Assembly: GCA_001771285.1 (NCBI GenBank)
Contig: METI01000215.1
Coordinates: 10,533 to 43,366 of the forward strand
Reading direction: 5' to 3'
From: a candidate division NC10 bacterium RIFCSPLOWO2_12_FULL_66_18
GTDB taxonomy: Bacteria > Methylomirabilota > Methylomirabilia > Methylomirabilales > 2-02-FULL-66-22
Length of the DNA: 32,834 bases
Positions 23,611-30,972 of this stretch are shown in pieces. The number at the start of each line of letters is the position of its first letter. Position 1 is the stretch's first letter. The position numbers were made by a program, and so were the translations under genes. A model generated the notes under the pieces. The model saw only the letters and a list, made by a program, of their open reading frames with translations. It was not told the DNA's origin and made no database searches.

Positions 23611-25839
23611 GTGGCTGTGGACCTGAGCCGGCCGAGCGAGTGGTTGAAAGCCCTGGCGGCCTTTTTCCGGCATGACAAGACGCGGGAGGGGATCGGCGTC
23701 CTGGCCATGGCGGTCGCGATCCTGACGCTGGCCAGCCTCGCCACCTTCGACCCTCAGGACCCCTCCTTCTTCAGCTACGCCAGTGCCATCGACCGGCAGA
23801 TCGGCAACGCCGTGGGCAGGGTGGGGTCCGAATTGGCGGGGGATCTGCTCGGCCTCCTGGGGCTGTCGGCCCTGCTCGTCCCGCCGGCGCTCTTCCTCTG
23901 GGGGTGGACCTGGGTCGGGGGCCGTCGCCTGACGCATGCCTGGCGCCGGACCGTCGGATTGATCCTGGTCGTCCCCTCGTTGAGTCTGCTGGCCAGCCTC
24001 CTCCACCAACTGGATCTCGTTCCGGGCGGCCGCGTCGAGCGGCCCGGCGGGTTCCTGGGCGACGAGCTGTCCAGGCTGCTCCTCTTCTCCCTCGGGAGAT
24101 TCGGCATGGCGGTCCTGGCCCTGGCCGGACTGGCCCTGGCCGTCATCTGCCTCTCGGAACGACCGCTTGCCTCCTTCCTGTCGTGGCCCTCGGCCGCTGT
24201 TACCCGGATGTTGGCCCGGGTCCGGTCCGCCGTGGCGGACTGGCGCGCTCGCCGGGCCGCGGCGCCGACGGTGGCGGGACCACCCGCAACGCCTCCGGCC
24301 GAGCCGGCCGTCGAACCCGCAATCCCGCCTGCCGCCCCGCCCAAGGCGGCCAAGGAGCCCAAATCCCAGCAGGCGGCCTTCCCATTCCTGTCCCCCACCC
24401 AAGGCTACACCAAGCCCTCGCTGAAGTTCCTGGATGCCCCGCCGGCCGGGCACGTCGGCTCGAGCCAGGAGGAGATGGCGCAGAACTCCCTGATCCTGGA
24501 GAAGAAACTGCTGGAGTTCGGCGTGGAAGGCCGGGTCACGGCGGTGAACCCGGGGCCGGTCATCACCAGCTACGAGCTCGAGCCGGGCCCGGGGATCAAG
24601 ATCAACCGGATCGTGGCCCTGGCGGATGATCTGGCGCTGGGCCTGAAGGCCCTGAGCGTGCGGGTCGTGGCGCCGATCCCGGGCAAGGCGGCCGTGGGCG
24701 TGGAGATCCCGAACCAGCACCGGGCCACGGTTCACCTGCGGGAAGTGCTGGCCACCAAGGAGTTTGCCAACGAGGCCCTGCAGCTGCCCCTGGCCCTGGG
24801 GAAGGAGATCGGCGGGAGCCCGATCGTAGCGGATCTGTCCCAGATGCCTCACCTGCTCATCGCGGGGGAGACCGGTTCGGGCAAGAGCGTGTGCATCAAC
24901 TCCCTGATCCTCAGCCTCCTGTACAAAGCGGAACCGCGGGATGTTCGGTTGCTCCTCATCGACCCGAAACGGGTGGAGTTGTCGGTGTACAACGGGGTTC
25001 CGCACCTGGCAGACAAGGTGGTGTCGGACCCCAGGGACGCCGCCAAGCGCCTCCAGCGGGTCGTCCTGCACATGGAGGAGCGGTACAAGCTGTTCGCCCA
25101 GGTGGGCGCGCGCAACTTGCAGAGCTACAACCGGCGGATGGAGCTGGAGCCACCCCCCGAGGACGACCTGAGCAAGGGATCGCACCGGGGCCGCCTCCCC
25201 ATGCTGGTGGTGATCATCGACGAGCTGGCGGATCTGATCTTGACGGCGCAAAGCGAGGTGGAGAACGCCATCATGCGCCTGGCGCAGATGGCGCGGGCCG
25301 TGGGCATCCATCTCATCGTGGCGACCCAGCGCCCGTCGGTGGACGTGCTCACCGGCGTCATCAAGGCGAACTTCCCGGCCCGGATCTCCTTCCGGGTGGC
25401 GTCCAAGGTGGATTCGCGGACGATCCTGGACATGAACGGCGCCGAGGCCTTGCTGGGCAGGGGCGACATGCTCTACATCCCGCCCGGCAGTTCCAAGCCT
25501 ACCCGCATCCACGGCTGCAACGTGACCGAGGTGGAAATCCGCCGCATCGTGGACTTCCTGGCGACCCAGCCCAAGCCCGGGGAGTTCATCTGGTCCCTGC
25601 TGCCCTCGGAACCGGAGCAGGCCGCGGAGGACGACGAGGAGAACGACCTGCTGTACCGCCAGGCGGTGGAGATGGTGGTCCACACCCAGCAGGCCTCCAT
25701 CTCCATGATCCAGCGACGCCTGCGGGTCGGCTTCAACCGGGCGGCCCGCATGATCGAGCGCATGGAGCGCGAGGGGATCGTGAGTGCCATGGACGGGACG
25801 CGACCCCGCGAGGTACTGGTCTCCCGGGCGGAGTCCTGA
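23611..25839 (+). CDS. ftsK: DNA translocase FtsK/SpoIIIE
   Basis: A 742-residue septal DNA pump that clears and aligns chromosome ends at division. Residues 25-170 hold about four membrane spans. A proline/alanine-rich linker follows (around 205-260), shorter than in Escherichia coli FtsK. The motor domain has ITSYELEPGPG, Walker A from residue 419 (GETGSGKSVCINSLI), DPKRVELSVY, Walker B VVIIDELADL, and HLIVATQRPSVDVLTG. The C-terminal 65 residues are the winged-helix gamma domain that reads chromosome polarity sequences (LYRQAVEMVVHTQQASISMI, then RRLRVGFNRAARMIERME). GTG 23611 has GGAGGTAAGGGG upstream. lolA begins 2 bp after the stop codon, so the two are coupled. Confidence 0.97.
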   Translation: MAVDLSRPSEWLKALAAFFRHDKTREGIGVLAMAVAILTLASLATFDPQDPSFFSYASAIDRQIGNAVGRVGSELAGDLLGLLGLSALLVPPALFLWGWTWVGGRRLTHAWRRTVGLILVVPSLSLLASLLHQLDLVPGGRVERPGGFLGDELSRLLLFSLGRFGMAVLALAGLALAVICLSERPLASFLSWPSAAVTRMLARVRSAVADWRARRAAAPTVAGPPATPPAEPAVEPAIPPAAPPKAAKEPKSQQAAFPFLSPTQGYTKPSLKFLDAPPAGHVGSSQEEMAQNSLILEKKLLEFGVEGRVTAVNPGPVITSYELEPGPGIKINRIVALADDLALGLKALSVRVVAPIPGKAAVGVEIPNQHRATVHLREVLATKEFANEALQLPLALGKEIGGSPIVADLSQMPHLLIAGETGSGKSVCINSLILSLLYKAEPRDVRLLLIDPKRVELSVYNGVPHLADKVVSDPRDAAKRLQRVVLHMEERYKLFAQVGARNLQSYNRRMELEPPPEDDLSKGSHRGRLPMLVVIIDELADLILTAQSEVENAIMRLAQMARAVGIHLIVATQRPSVDVLTGVIKANFPARISFRVASKVDSRTILDMNGAEALLGRGDMLYIPPGSSKPTRIHGCNVTEVEIRRIVDFLATQPKPGEFIWSLLPSEPEQAAEDDEENDLLYRQAVEMVVHTQQASISMIQRRLRVGFNRAARMIERMEREGIVSAMDGTRPREVLVSRAES

Positions 25840-25841
25840 CC

Positions 25842-26555
25842 GTGCGGGGCGCGGGCTTTCGGAGGCTGTGGGCCCTGTGGGGAGTCGGGGTCTTCCTCTT
25901 GCCCCTGACGCCTCACGCCTCACCCCTCACGCCGACCGCGGCCGCGCCAGCGGCACTGGACGTGGACGAGGTCGTGGCCAGGGTGGAGGCCATCTGCGCC
26001 AAGACCCAGGATCTGTCGGCCAGATTTCGACAGACCGTCACGAACCGGAGCCTCGGCGCGGTCAGGGAGGGCGGGGGGTCGTTCAGGCTGAAGCGGCCCG
26101 GGAAAGTGCGCTGGGAGTATGAGAAGCCGGAACCGCGGCTGTTTGTGACGGATGGAAAGACGCTGTGGGACTACTCCCCCGTGGACAAGCAGGCAAGGGC
26201 CCAAGCCCTGGATGAGGTTTTTTCCTCCCGGCTGCCATTGGCGTTCCTCGCCGGGGACTGCCAGTTGCGCCGCGACTTCGCCATCACCCCGGTGGACCAT
26301 GCCGCCACCCGGGGATCCGCCAGCTTCATGATCCTGGACCTCACGCCCAAGCGGCCCGAGGCCGGCATCGCCCGGATGCTCCTGGAGGTGAACCTCCAGG
26401 GGTACACGGTCGAGAAGACGACGCTCTTCGACGCCGCCGGAAACACGACTGTGATCGCGCTCACGGACCTGAAACTGAACTCGGGCCTCAGCGACCAGCA
26501 GTTCCAGTTCACCCCCCCGGCGGGTGTCACGGTGGTCACCCCGCCCGTGCGGTGA
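25842..26555 (+). CDS. lolA: Outer-membrane lipoprotein carrier protein LolA
   Basis: A 237-residue periplasmic chaperone that ferries lipoproteins to the outer membrane, so its presence indicates a diderm envelope. A basic and hydrophobic N terminus (RRLWALWGVGVFLLPL) serves as signal peptide. The mature domain matches LolA: DLSARFRQTVTNRSLG, GGGSFRLKRPGKVRWEYEKP, LFVTDGKTLWDYSPVDKQ and NTTVIALTDLKLNSGL. GTG 25842 starts 2 bp after ftsK with GGAG at 25830-25833. Codons just after the signal core are four tandem heptamers, encoding LTPHASPLTP, an odd proline-rich insertion before the cleavage region. Confidence 0.92.
   Translation: MRGAGFRRLWALWGVGVFLLPLTPHASPLTPTAAAPAALDVDEVVARVEAICAKTQDLSARFRQTVTNRSLGAVREGGGSFRLKRPGKVRWEYEKPEPRLFVTDGKTLWDYSPVDKQARAQALDEVFSSRLPLAFLAGDCQLRRDFAITPVDHAATRGSASFMILDLTPKRPEAGIARMLLEVNLQGYTVEKTTLFDAAGNTTVIALTDLKLNSGLSDQQFQFTPPAGVTVVTPPVR
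25905..25932 (+). repeat. Heptamer tandem repeat inside the lolA signal-peptide codons
   Basis: Four 7-base units in a row: CTGACGC, CTCACGC, CTCACCC and CTCACGC. The period does not match codon phase, so it is a DNA-level repeat rather than a peptide repeat. It resembles the heptamer arrays in neighbouring spacers in period, not in unit sequence. Confidence 0.75.
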
Positions 26556-26594
26556 CGGGGAGCCGCGGCTCCCAGAGCACGAGTCAGGAGAGAG

Positions 26595-27089
26595 ATGGCG
26601 TCCGAGTGCTCCTTCGACATCGCCTCCAAGGTGGATCTGCAGGAGGTGGACAACGCCATCCACCAGACCATCCGGGAGATCGGCCAACGCTTCGATTTCA
26701 AGGGGAGCGTGGCGACCGTGACCCGCGAGGAGCACGCCCTCCTGCTCACCGCCGAAGACGAATTCAAGCTGAAGCAGATGCTGGACATCCTGGAGGGGAA
26801 GCTGGTGAAGCGGCAGGTCCCGCTCAAGGCCCTCAGCCGCGGGAAGGTGGAGCCGGCCGCGGGCGGCAAGGTCAGGCAGCGGCTCGAGTTCCAGCAGGGA
26901 ATCCCGGTGGAGAAGGCCCGGGAGCTGGTGAAGCTCATCAAGGGGACGAAGCTCAAGGTCCAGGCCCAGATCCAGGAGGGCCAGGTCCGGGTCTTCGGCC
27001 GGGACAAGGACCAGTTGCAGGCCGTGATCCAATTCCTCCGGCAGCAGGACCTGGGGATCCACATGGAGTGCACCAACTACCGCCCCTGA
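26595..27089 (+). CDS. yajQ: YajQ family cyclic-di-GMP-binding protein
   Basis: A 164-residue cytoplasmic protein of the YajQ family (two ferredoxin-like halves); characterised members bind nucleotides, and Xanthomonas XC_3703 binds cyclic di-GMP. Signatures are SFDIASKVDLQEVDNAI near the N terminus, RFDFKGSVATV, LLTAEDEFKLKQMLDIL, then KLIKGTKLKVQAQIQEGQVR and SKDKDQL-like GRDKDQLQAVIQFLR. The normal length for the family is about 160. ATG 26595 has AGGAGAGAG immediately upstream, 40 bp after lolA. Its location beside a histidine kinase and a GGDEF protein makes a role as a local cyclic-di-GMP effector attractive, but that is inference; it also binds other nucleotides in some species. Confidence 0.93.
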   Translation: MASECSFDIASKVDLQEVDNAIHQTIREIGQRFDFKGSVATVTREEHALLLTAEDEFKLKQMLDILEGKLVKRQVPLKALSRGKVEPAAGGKVRQRLEFQQGIPVEKARELVKLIKGTKLKVQAQIQEGQVRVFGRDKDQLQAVIQFLRQQDLGIHMECTNYRP

Positions 27090-27093
27090 CCCA

Positions 27094-27175
27094 TTTCAGA
27101 TTTTGGATTGCAGATTGCCGATTTTTCCCGACGTGTTTGACGAAATCGCAAATCGACGATCGGAAATCGGCAATC
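27094..27175 (+). repeat. Divergent heptamer arrays ending in a perfect 12-bp inverted repeat
   Basis: Forward heptamers TTTCAGA, TTTTGGA, TTGCAGA and TTGCCGA fill 27094-27121. From about 27142 to 27177 the complementary strand reads CGATTGC, CGATTTC, CGATCGT, CGATTTG and CGATTT. The perfect pair is 27113-27124 with 27164-27175 (GATTGCCGATTT and its complement), loop 39 bases. It fills the whole 97-bp spacer between yajQ and the kinase gene and is visibly more AT-rich than the surroundings. Confidence 0.8.
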
Positions 27176-27186
27176 GGGAGTGGTGA

Positions 27187-28716
27187 GTGGGAAAGCGCGC
27201 CCTGGTCGTAGACAACGACCGATTCTACGTCGAGCTTATGGGCGACATCCTGGGCCAGGAGGGCTACGAGGTGGCCAAGGCCTACGATGGGATGGAGGCC
27301 ATGGAGCTCCTGGACGGGGAGCTACCGGACCTCGTGGTCCTCGACATCGTCATGCCGAAGATCGACGGGGACCGGGTGTGTCAGTACATCAAGGGCAGTC
27401 CCCGGTTACGCCAGATCCCGGTCATCATCCTCTCGGGAACCCTGGTGGAGGACCGGGAGAAGATGCTGGCCATCGGGGCCGACGCCTATGTGGCCAAGGG
27501 ACGTCTGGACGAGCTGCGGGTGAACATCCTGGCGACGCTCCGGCGCCTGCAAGACACCCCGACCGGGGGGCCGCAGTCGATCCTGGGGCTCGACAAGGCG
27601 GTCCCGCGCGAGCAGGTGAAGGAGTTACTCGCCATCAAGCGGCACAAGGAGGCGATCCTCCGGGCCATCGGCGAGGGGGTCGTGGAGGTGGATGGCCGCC
27701 AGCGGGTGCTGTACGTGAACCCGGCGGGCCTCCAGATCCTGAGCCGACCCGAGCTGGAGCTGATCGGGAGCCCGTTGACCGACATCCTGACGCCGGACCA
27801 CCGCACCACGTTGCAGGAGGCCGTGGCGCGCCTCCGGGCCAGCCCCGACGAGACCGGGGATGCCGTCAGCCTCCGGTACCGTGACCGGGTGCTGCGCATC
27901 GCCTTCGCCTGGATCCTGCCGGACGACCCCGAGAGCGGCTTCTTCATGATCATGCAGGACATCACGGACCTGGCCCGCAAGATCGAAGAGCTGTCCACCC
28001 TGAACGCCCGCCTGCAGGAGATGGAGCGGCTGCGCTCCGAGTTCCTGGCCATGGTCTCCCACGATTTGCACACGCCGCTGACGGCGATCAAGGGTTCCAT
28101 GGAGGTGCTGCTGCACGAAGGGGTGGGGGTCGAGCTGAGCCGGGAGCTTCTGGGGATCGCCCAGAAGAACACGGATCGCCTCTTCCGCATGGTCAGCGAC
28201 ATCCTCGACCTGGCGCGGATCGAGGCGGGCCGATTCGAGATTCGCGGCGAACCATTCGACCTCGCGATCGGCCTGCGGGGGACGATCGACCGCCTGCGCC
28301 GGTTGGCCCAGGACCGGCAAATCTCCCTGACGCTGCAGGCGCCAGACGGGCTGCCCCAGGTGTTGGCCGACGGGCTCCGGATGGATCAGGTGTTCACCAA
28401 CCTGCTGACGAACGCCCTGAAGTTCACGCCCCGCGGCGGCCAGATCGGCGTGACGGTGCAGGAGTTGCCCGCCGAGCTCTTGGTGCAGATCCGGGACTCG
28501 GGCATGGGGATCCCGGTGGAGCACATGGACCGGATCTTCGAGCGCTTCTACCGGGTCCCGCTGCCGGCCGAGGAGAAGGTGGAAGGCACCGGGCTCGGCC
28601 TGAGCATCTGCAAGGCCATCGTGGAGGAACACGGAGGCCGGATCTGGGTCGAGAGCGCGGTGGGAAAGGGCAGCACGTTCTCCTTCACTCTCCCCAAGGG
28701 GCCCCCGGCCGCGTGA
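27187..28716 (+). CDS. Hybrid sensor: receiver-PAS-histidine kinase
   Basis: A 509-residue soluble signalling protein without membrane spans. Residues 1-120 are a receiver domain with phospho-acceptor Asp53 (VVLDIVMPKIDG). Around 145-270 lies a PAS-type domain (AILRAIGEGVVEVDGRQRVL, YVNPAGLQIL). The kinase has its H-box at His292 (VSHDLHTPLTAIKG), the N-box FTNLLTNALKFTP, and ATP-lid motifs DSGMGIP, FERFYR and GTGLGLSICKAIVEEHGG. Receiver at the N terminus suggests input from another kinase combined with a PAS ligand. GTG 27187 follows CGGGAG at 27175-27180. No adjacent DNA-binding regulator is present; the next gene is a receiver-GGDEF protein and is a plausible phosphorylation target, though a terminator separates the two. 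Confidence 0.94.
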   Translation: MGKRALVVDNDRFYVELMGDILGQEGYEVAKAYDGMEAMELLDGELPDLVVLDIVMPKIDGDRVCQYIKGSPRLRQIPVIILSGTLVEDREKMLAIGADAYVAKGRLDELRVNILATLRRLQDTPTGGPQSILGLDKAVPREQVKELLAIKRHKEAILRAIGEGVVEVDGRQRVLYVNPAGLQILSRPELELIGSPLTDILTPDHRTTLQEAVARLRASPDETGDAVSLRYRDRVLRIAFAWILPDDPESGFFMIMQDITDLARKIEELSTLNARLQEMERLRSEFLAMVSHDLHTPLTAIKGSMEVLLHEGVGVELSRELLGIAQKNTDRLFRMVSDILDLARIEAGRFEIRGEPFDLAIGLRGTIDRLRRLAQDRQISLTLQAPDGLPQVLADGLRMDQVFTNLLTNALKFTPRGGQIGVTVQELPAELLVQIRDSGMGIPVEHMDRIFERFYRVPLPAEEKVEGTGLGLSICKAIVEEHGGRIWVESAVGKGSTFSFTLPKGPPAA

Positions 28717-28741
28717 CGGGCAAGACCGGGCGAGGCAACGG

Positions 28742-28767
28742 TGGCACCCCCACGGGTGCCATTTTTT
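28742..28767 (+). terminator. Intrinsic terminator after the kinase gene
   Basis: TGGCACCC (28742-28749) and GGGTGCCA (28754-28761) form a perfect 8-bp stem with a CCAC loop, followed by six Ts (28762-28767). It sits 25 bp after the kinase stop codon and is the clearest intrinsic terminator in the window. Confidence 0.92.
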
Positions 28768-28768
28768 G

Positions 28769-28798
28769 TTGGGCCACACCGGGGAGATTGTGTATGAT
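28769..28798 (+). promoter_or_regulatory. Possible promoter of the diguanylate cyclase gene
   Basis: TATGAT (28793-28798) matches five of six -10 bases and lies 18 bp after a weak -35-like TTGGGC (28769-28774). It directly follows the terminator and precedes a 118-bp leader, where a new transcript is expected. The -35 match is poor. Confidence 0.4.
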
Positions 28799-28916
28799 GA
28801 AACCCCTTGGGAAACACTCCCCCCAGCCCCGCAGTGACGCGATGCACCGGGGATGACGATCCCCGAAGCACCCGGGCGCGCGGGGGAGCGGTCTGCGGAA
28901 GAGGAGTCCGCCCAGG

Positions 28917-30872
28917 ATGCCGGCCGTGACCACAGGGCAGCGGTCCACCATCCTCGTCGTGGAGGACGAGGAAGGGATCGCCCGCATGATCCAGGTCCTG
29001 CTGGAGGCCCGCGGCTTCGCCACGCTGGTGACCCATTCGGGGGACGAGGCCCTGGACCGCCTGGCCGTCCATCCCGTGGACCTGGTGCTCTTGGATGTGA
29101 TGATGCCCGGGATGGACGGGTACGAGGTCTGCCGGCGGCTGAAGGCCGACCTGCGCTGGCGCCACATCCCGGTCATGATGCTCACCGCCCGCGACACGGT
29201 GCGGGACAAGGTCCTGGGGCTGGAGATCGGGGCCGACGAGTACATCACCAAGCCGTTCAACACCGAGGAACTGATCGCCCGGATCAAGGTGCTGCTCCGG
29301 ATCCAGGGGATGAGTCAGGCCCTCGTCCGGCGCAACCGGGAACTCCAGGCGCTGAACGCGGTGGCCCTGGCGGTGAGCCGCTCCCTGAGTCCGGACGAGA
29401 TCCTGAATGGGGCCCTGACGTGCACCCTGGACACCCTCGGACTTCCCCAGGGGTTGATGCACCTGGTGGAATCGAGGAGCGGACATCTGATCCTTCGGGC
29501 CTGGCGAGGCCTCACGACGGAGCCCGAGGAGGCGCTGCGTCGCCTGTCTCCCGGAACCGGCTGGACCTGGCGGGCCCTGCAACAGGAGGACCCCCTGCTC
29601 CTGCCAGATGCCGCGCAAGGGGACGGCCTCGGACTGGCCTCCGGGAACCCGCCCCGGCCCCTGTGTGCCGTCGCCCTCCGATCCCATGACCGGGGCCTGG
29701 GCGTCCTCACGGTGGTGGGTCGCCCCGAGCAGCAGTTCCTGGCGGAGGAAACGGCGCTGCTGGCGGCCATCGGACGGCAGGTGGGCATGGCGCTGGAGAA
29801 CGCGGACCTGTACGCCGACAGCCGGCGCAAGGTCCAGGAGTTCGAGGCGCTGTACCAGCTCGGCCGGACCATGGCCTCGACCTTCAATCTCCAGGATATC
29901 CTGAGCCGGATCAACCAGATGGTGTCCAGCCTGCTGCACGCGCAGGCGATGTCGCTCATGCTGTTGAGCCCGGACGGGCGCGTCCTGTCCATGGCGGCCG
30001 GGTACAACCTGTTCGACGAGGCGGTGGAGGCGACCGAGGCCATCCGGTCGCGCCAGGACAGCAGCCCCAGCCTGATCGCGGTCCGGGAAAAACGTCCCGT
30101 GGCAATCCCGGATATCGCCACGGACACCGTTTATGCCCCCTGGCTCCAGGCGGCGCGGGAGCAGGGATACGCGGCGTTCCTGGCCATCCCCCTGATCGCG
30201 CAGGACCGCGCCGTGGGATGCATGAACCTGTACATGACCGAGCGCCACGAGTTCGACCAGGATGAGATCCAGCTCGTCTCGACCTTCGCCAGCCAGGCGG
30301 CCATCTCCATCGAGAACGCCCGGCTCTTCGAGGAGACGCGGCAGCTCGCCATCACCGACGAGCTGACGGGGCTGTCCAACCACCGCCACTTCTACAACCA
30401 GCTCGCGCGCGAGGTGCGGCGCGCCCAGCGGTACAAGCGGCCCCTCACGCTCCTCATGCTCGACCTGGATTACTTCAAGAGCTTCAATGATCGGTTCGGA
30501 CATCTGGCGGGGGATCAGGTCCTGCGGGAAGTGGCGGAGGTCCTGCGCCGGAACGCCCGGGACGTGGACATCCTGGCGCGCTACGGGGGCGAGGAGTTCG
30601 CCATCATCCTCCCGGAAACCGATCTGGATCGGGCGGCGCTGCAGGCCGAACGGGTCCGGGCCGCAGTGGCCAGCCATGCCTTTCGGGGCAAGGACTCCAA
30701 TCCTCAGGGGGATCTGACGGTGAGTATCGGCGTGGCCACGCTCATCCCCGGGATGCGCAAGATCGAGGGGCTGGTGCACGACGCCGACCAAGCCCTGTAC
30801 CGGGCCAAGACCGGGGGTCGCAATCGGATGGAGATGTCGCGGCCCGACGCCCGGCCGGCCGATCCGACGTGA
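28917..30872 (+). CDS. Response regulator with two GAF-type domains and GGDEF diguanylate cyclase
   Basis: A 651-residue soluble protein expected to make cyclic di-GMP from GTP when activated. Residues 8-130 are a receiver domain with Asp60 (VLLDVMMPGMDGYEV) and the switch lysine in ITKPFN. Two GAF-like sensor regions follow (about 145-300 and 310-475), joined by a helix (GMALENADLYADSRRKVQEF). The cyclase domain begins DELTGLSNHRHFYNQL, has LDYFKSFNDRFGHLAGDQ, and an active-site GGEEF at residues 557-561. An inhibitory RxxD site (RDVD, 548-551) sits five residues before it, so product inhibition is expected. ATG 28917 has AGGAG at 28902-28906. No EAL or HD-GYP domain is attached. Confidence 0.95.
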   Translation: MPAVTTGQRSTILVVEDEEGIARMIQVLLEARGFATLVTHSGDEALDRLAVHPVDLVLLDVMMPGMDGYEVCRRLKADLRWRHIPVMMLTARDTVRDKVLGLEIGADEYITKPFNTEELIARIKVLLRIQGMSQALVRRNRELQALNAVALAVSRSLSPDEILNGALTCTLDTLGLPQGLMHLVESRSGHLILRAWRGLTTEPEEALRRLSPGTGWTWRALQQEDPLLLPDAAQGDGLGLASGNPPRPLCAVALRSHDRGLGVLTVVGRPEQQFLAEETALLAAIGRQVGMALENADLYADSRRKVQEFEALYQLGRTMASTFNLQDILSRINQMVSSLLHAQAMSLMLLSPDGRVLSMAAGYNLFDEAVEATEAIRSRQDSSPSLIAVREKRPVAIPDIATDTVYAPWLQAAREQGYAAFLAIPLIAQDRAVGCMNLYMTERHEFDQDEIQLVSTFASQAAISIENARLFEETRQLAITDELTGLSNHRHFYNQLAREVRRAQRYKRPLTLLMLDLDYFKSFNDRFGHLAGDQVLREVAEVLRRNARDVDILARYGGEEFAIILPETDLDRAALQAERVRAAVASHAFRGKDSNPQGDLTVSIGVATLIPGMRKIEGLVHDADQALYRAKTGGRNRMEMSRPDARPADPT

Positions 30873-30972
30873 GCCGGCAGATCCCTGACGATCTCCAACT
30901 GCTCTCCCCTCTCCCGTCTTGCCCGTGGAGAATACACGCGGCCGTGGGGTCTCTCGGAATCCTGACTGCGCC

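Noticed and set aside
30873..30972. Another heptamer array before rimO
   Set aside because: Only two CTCTCCC units (30902-30915) are clear, too few to separate from chance in pyrimidine-rich sequence.
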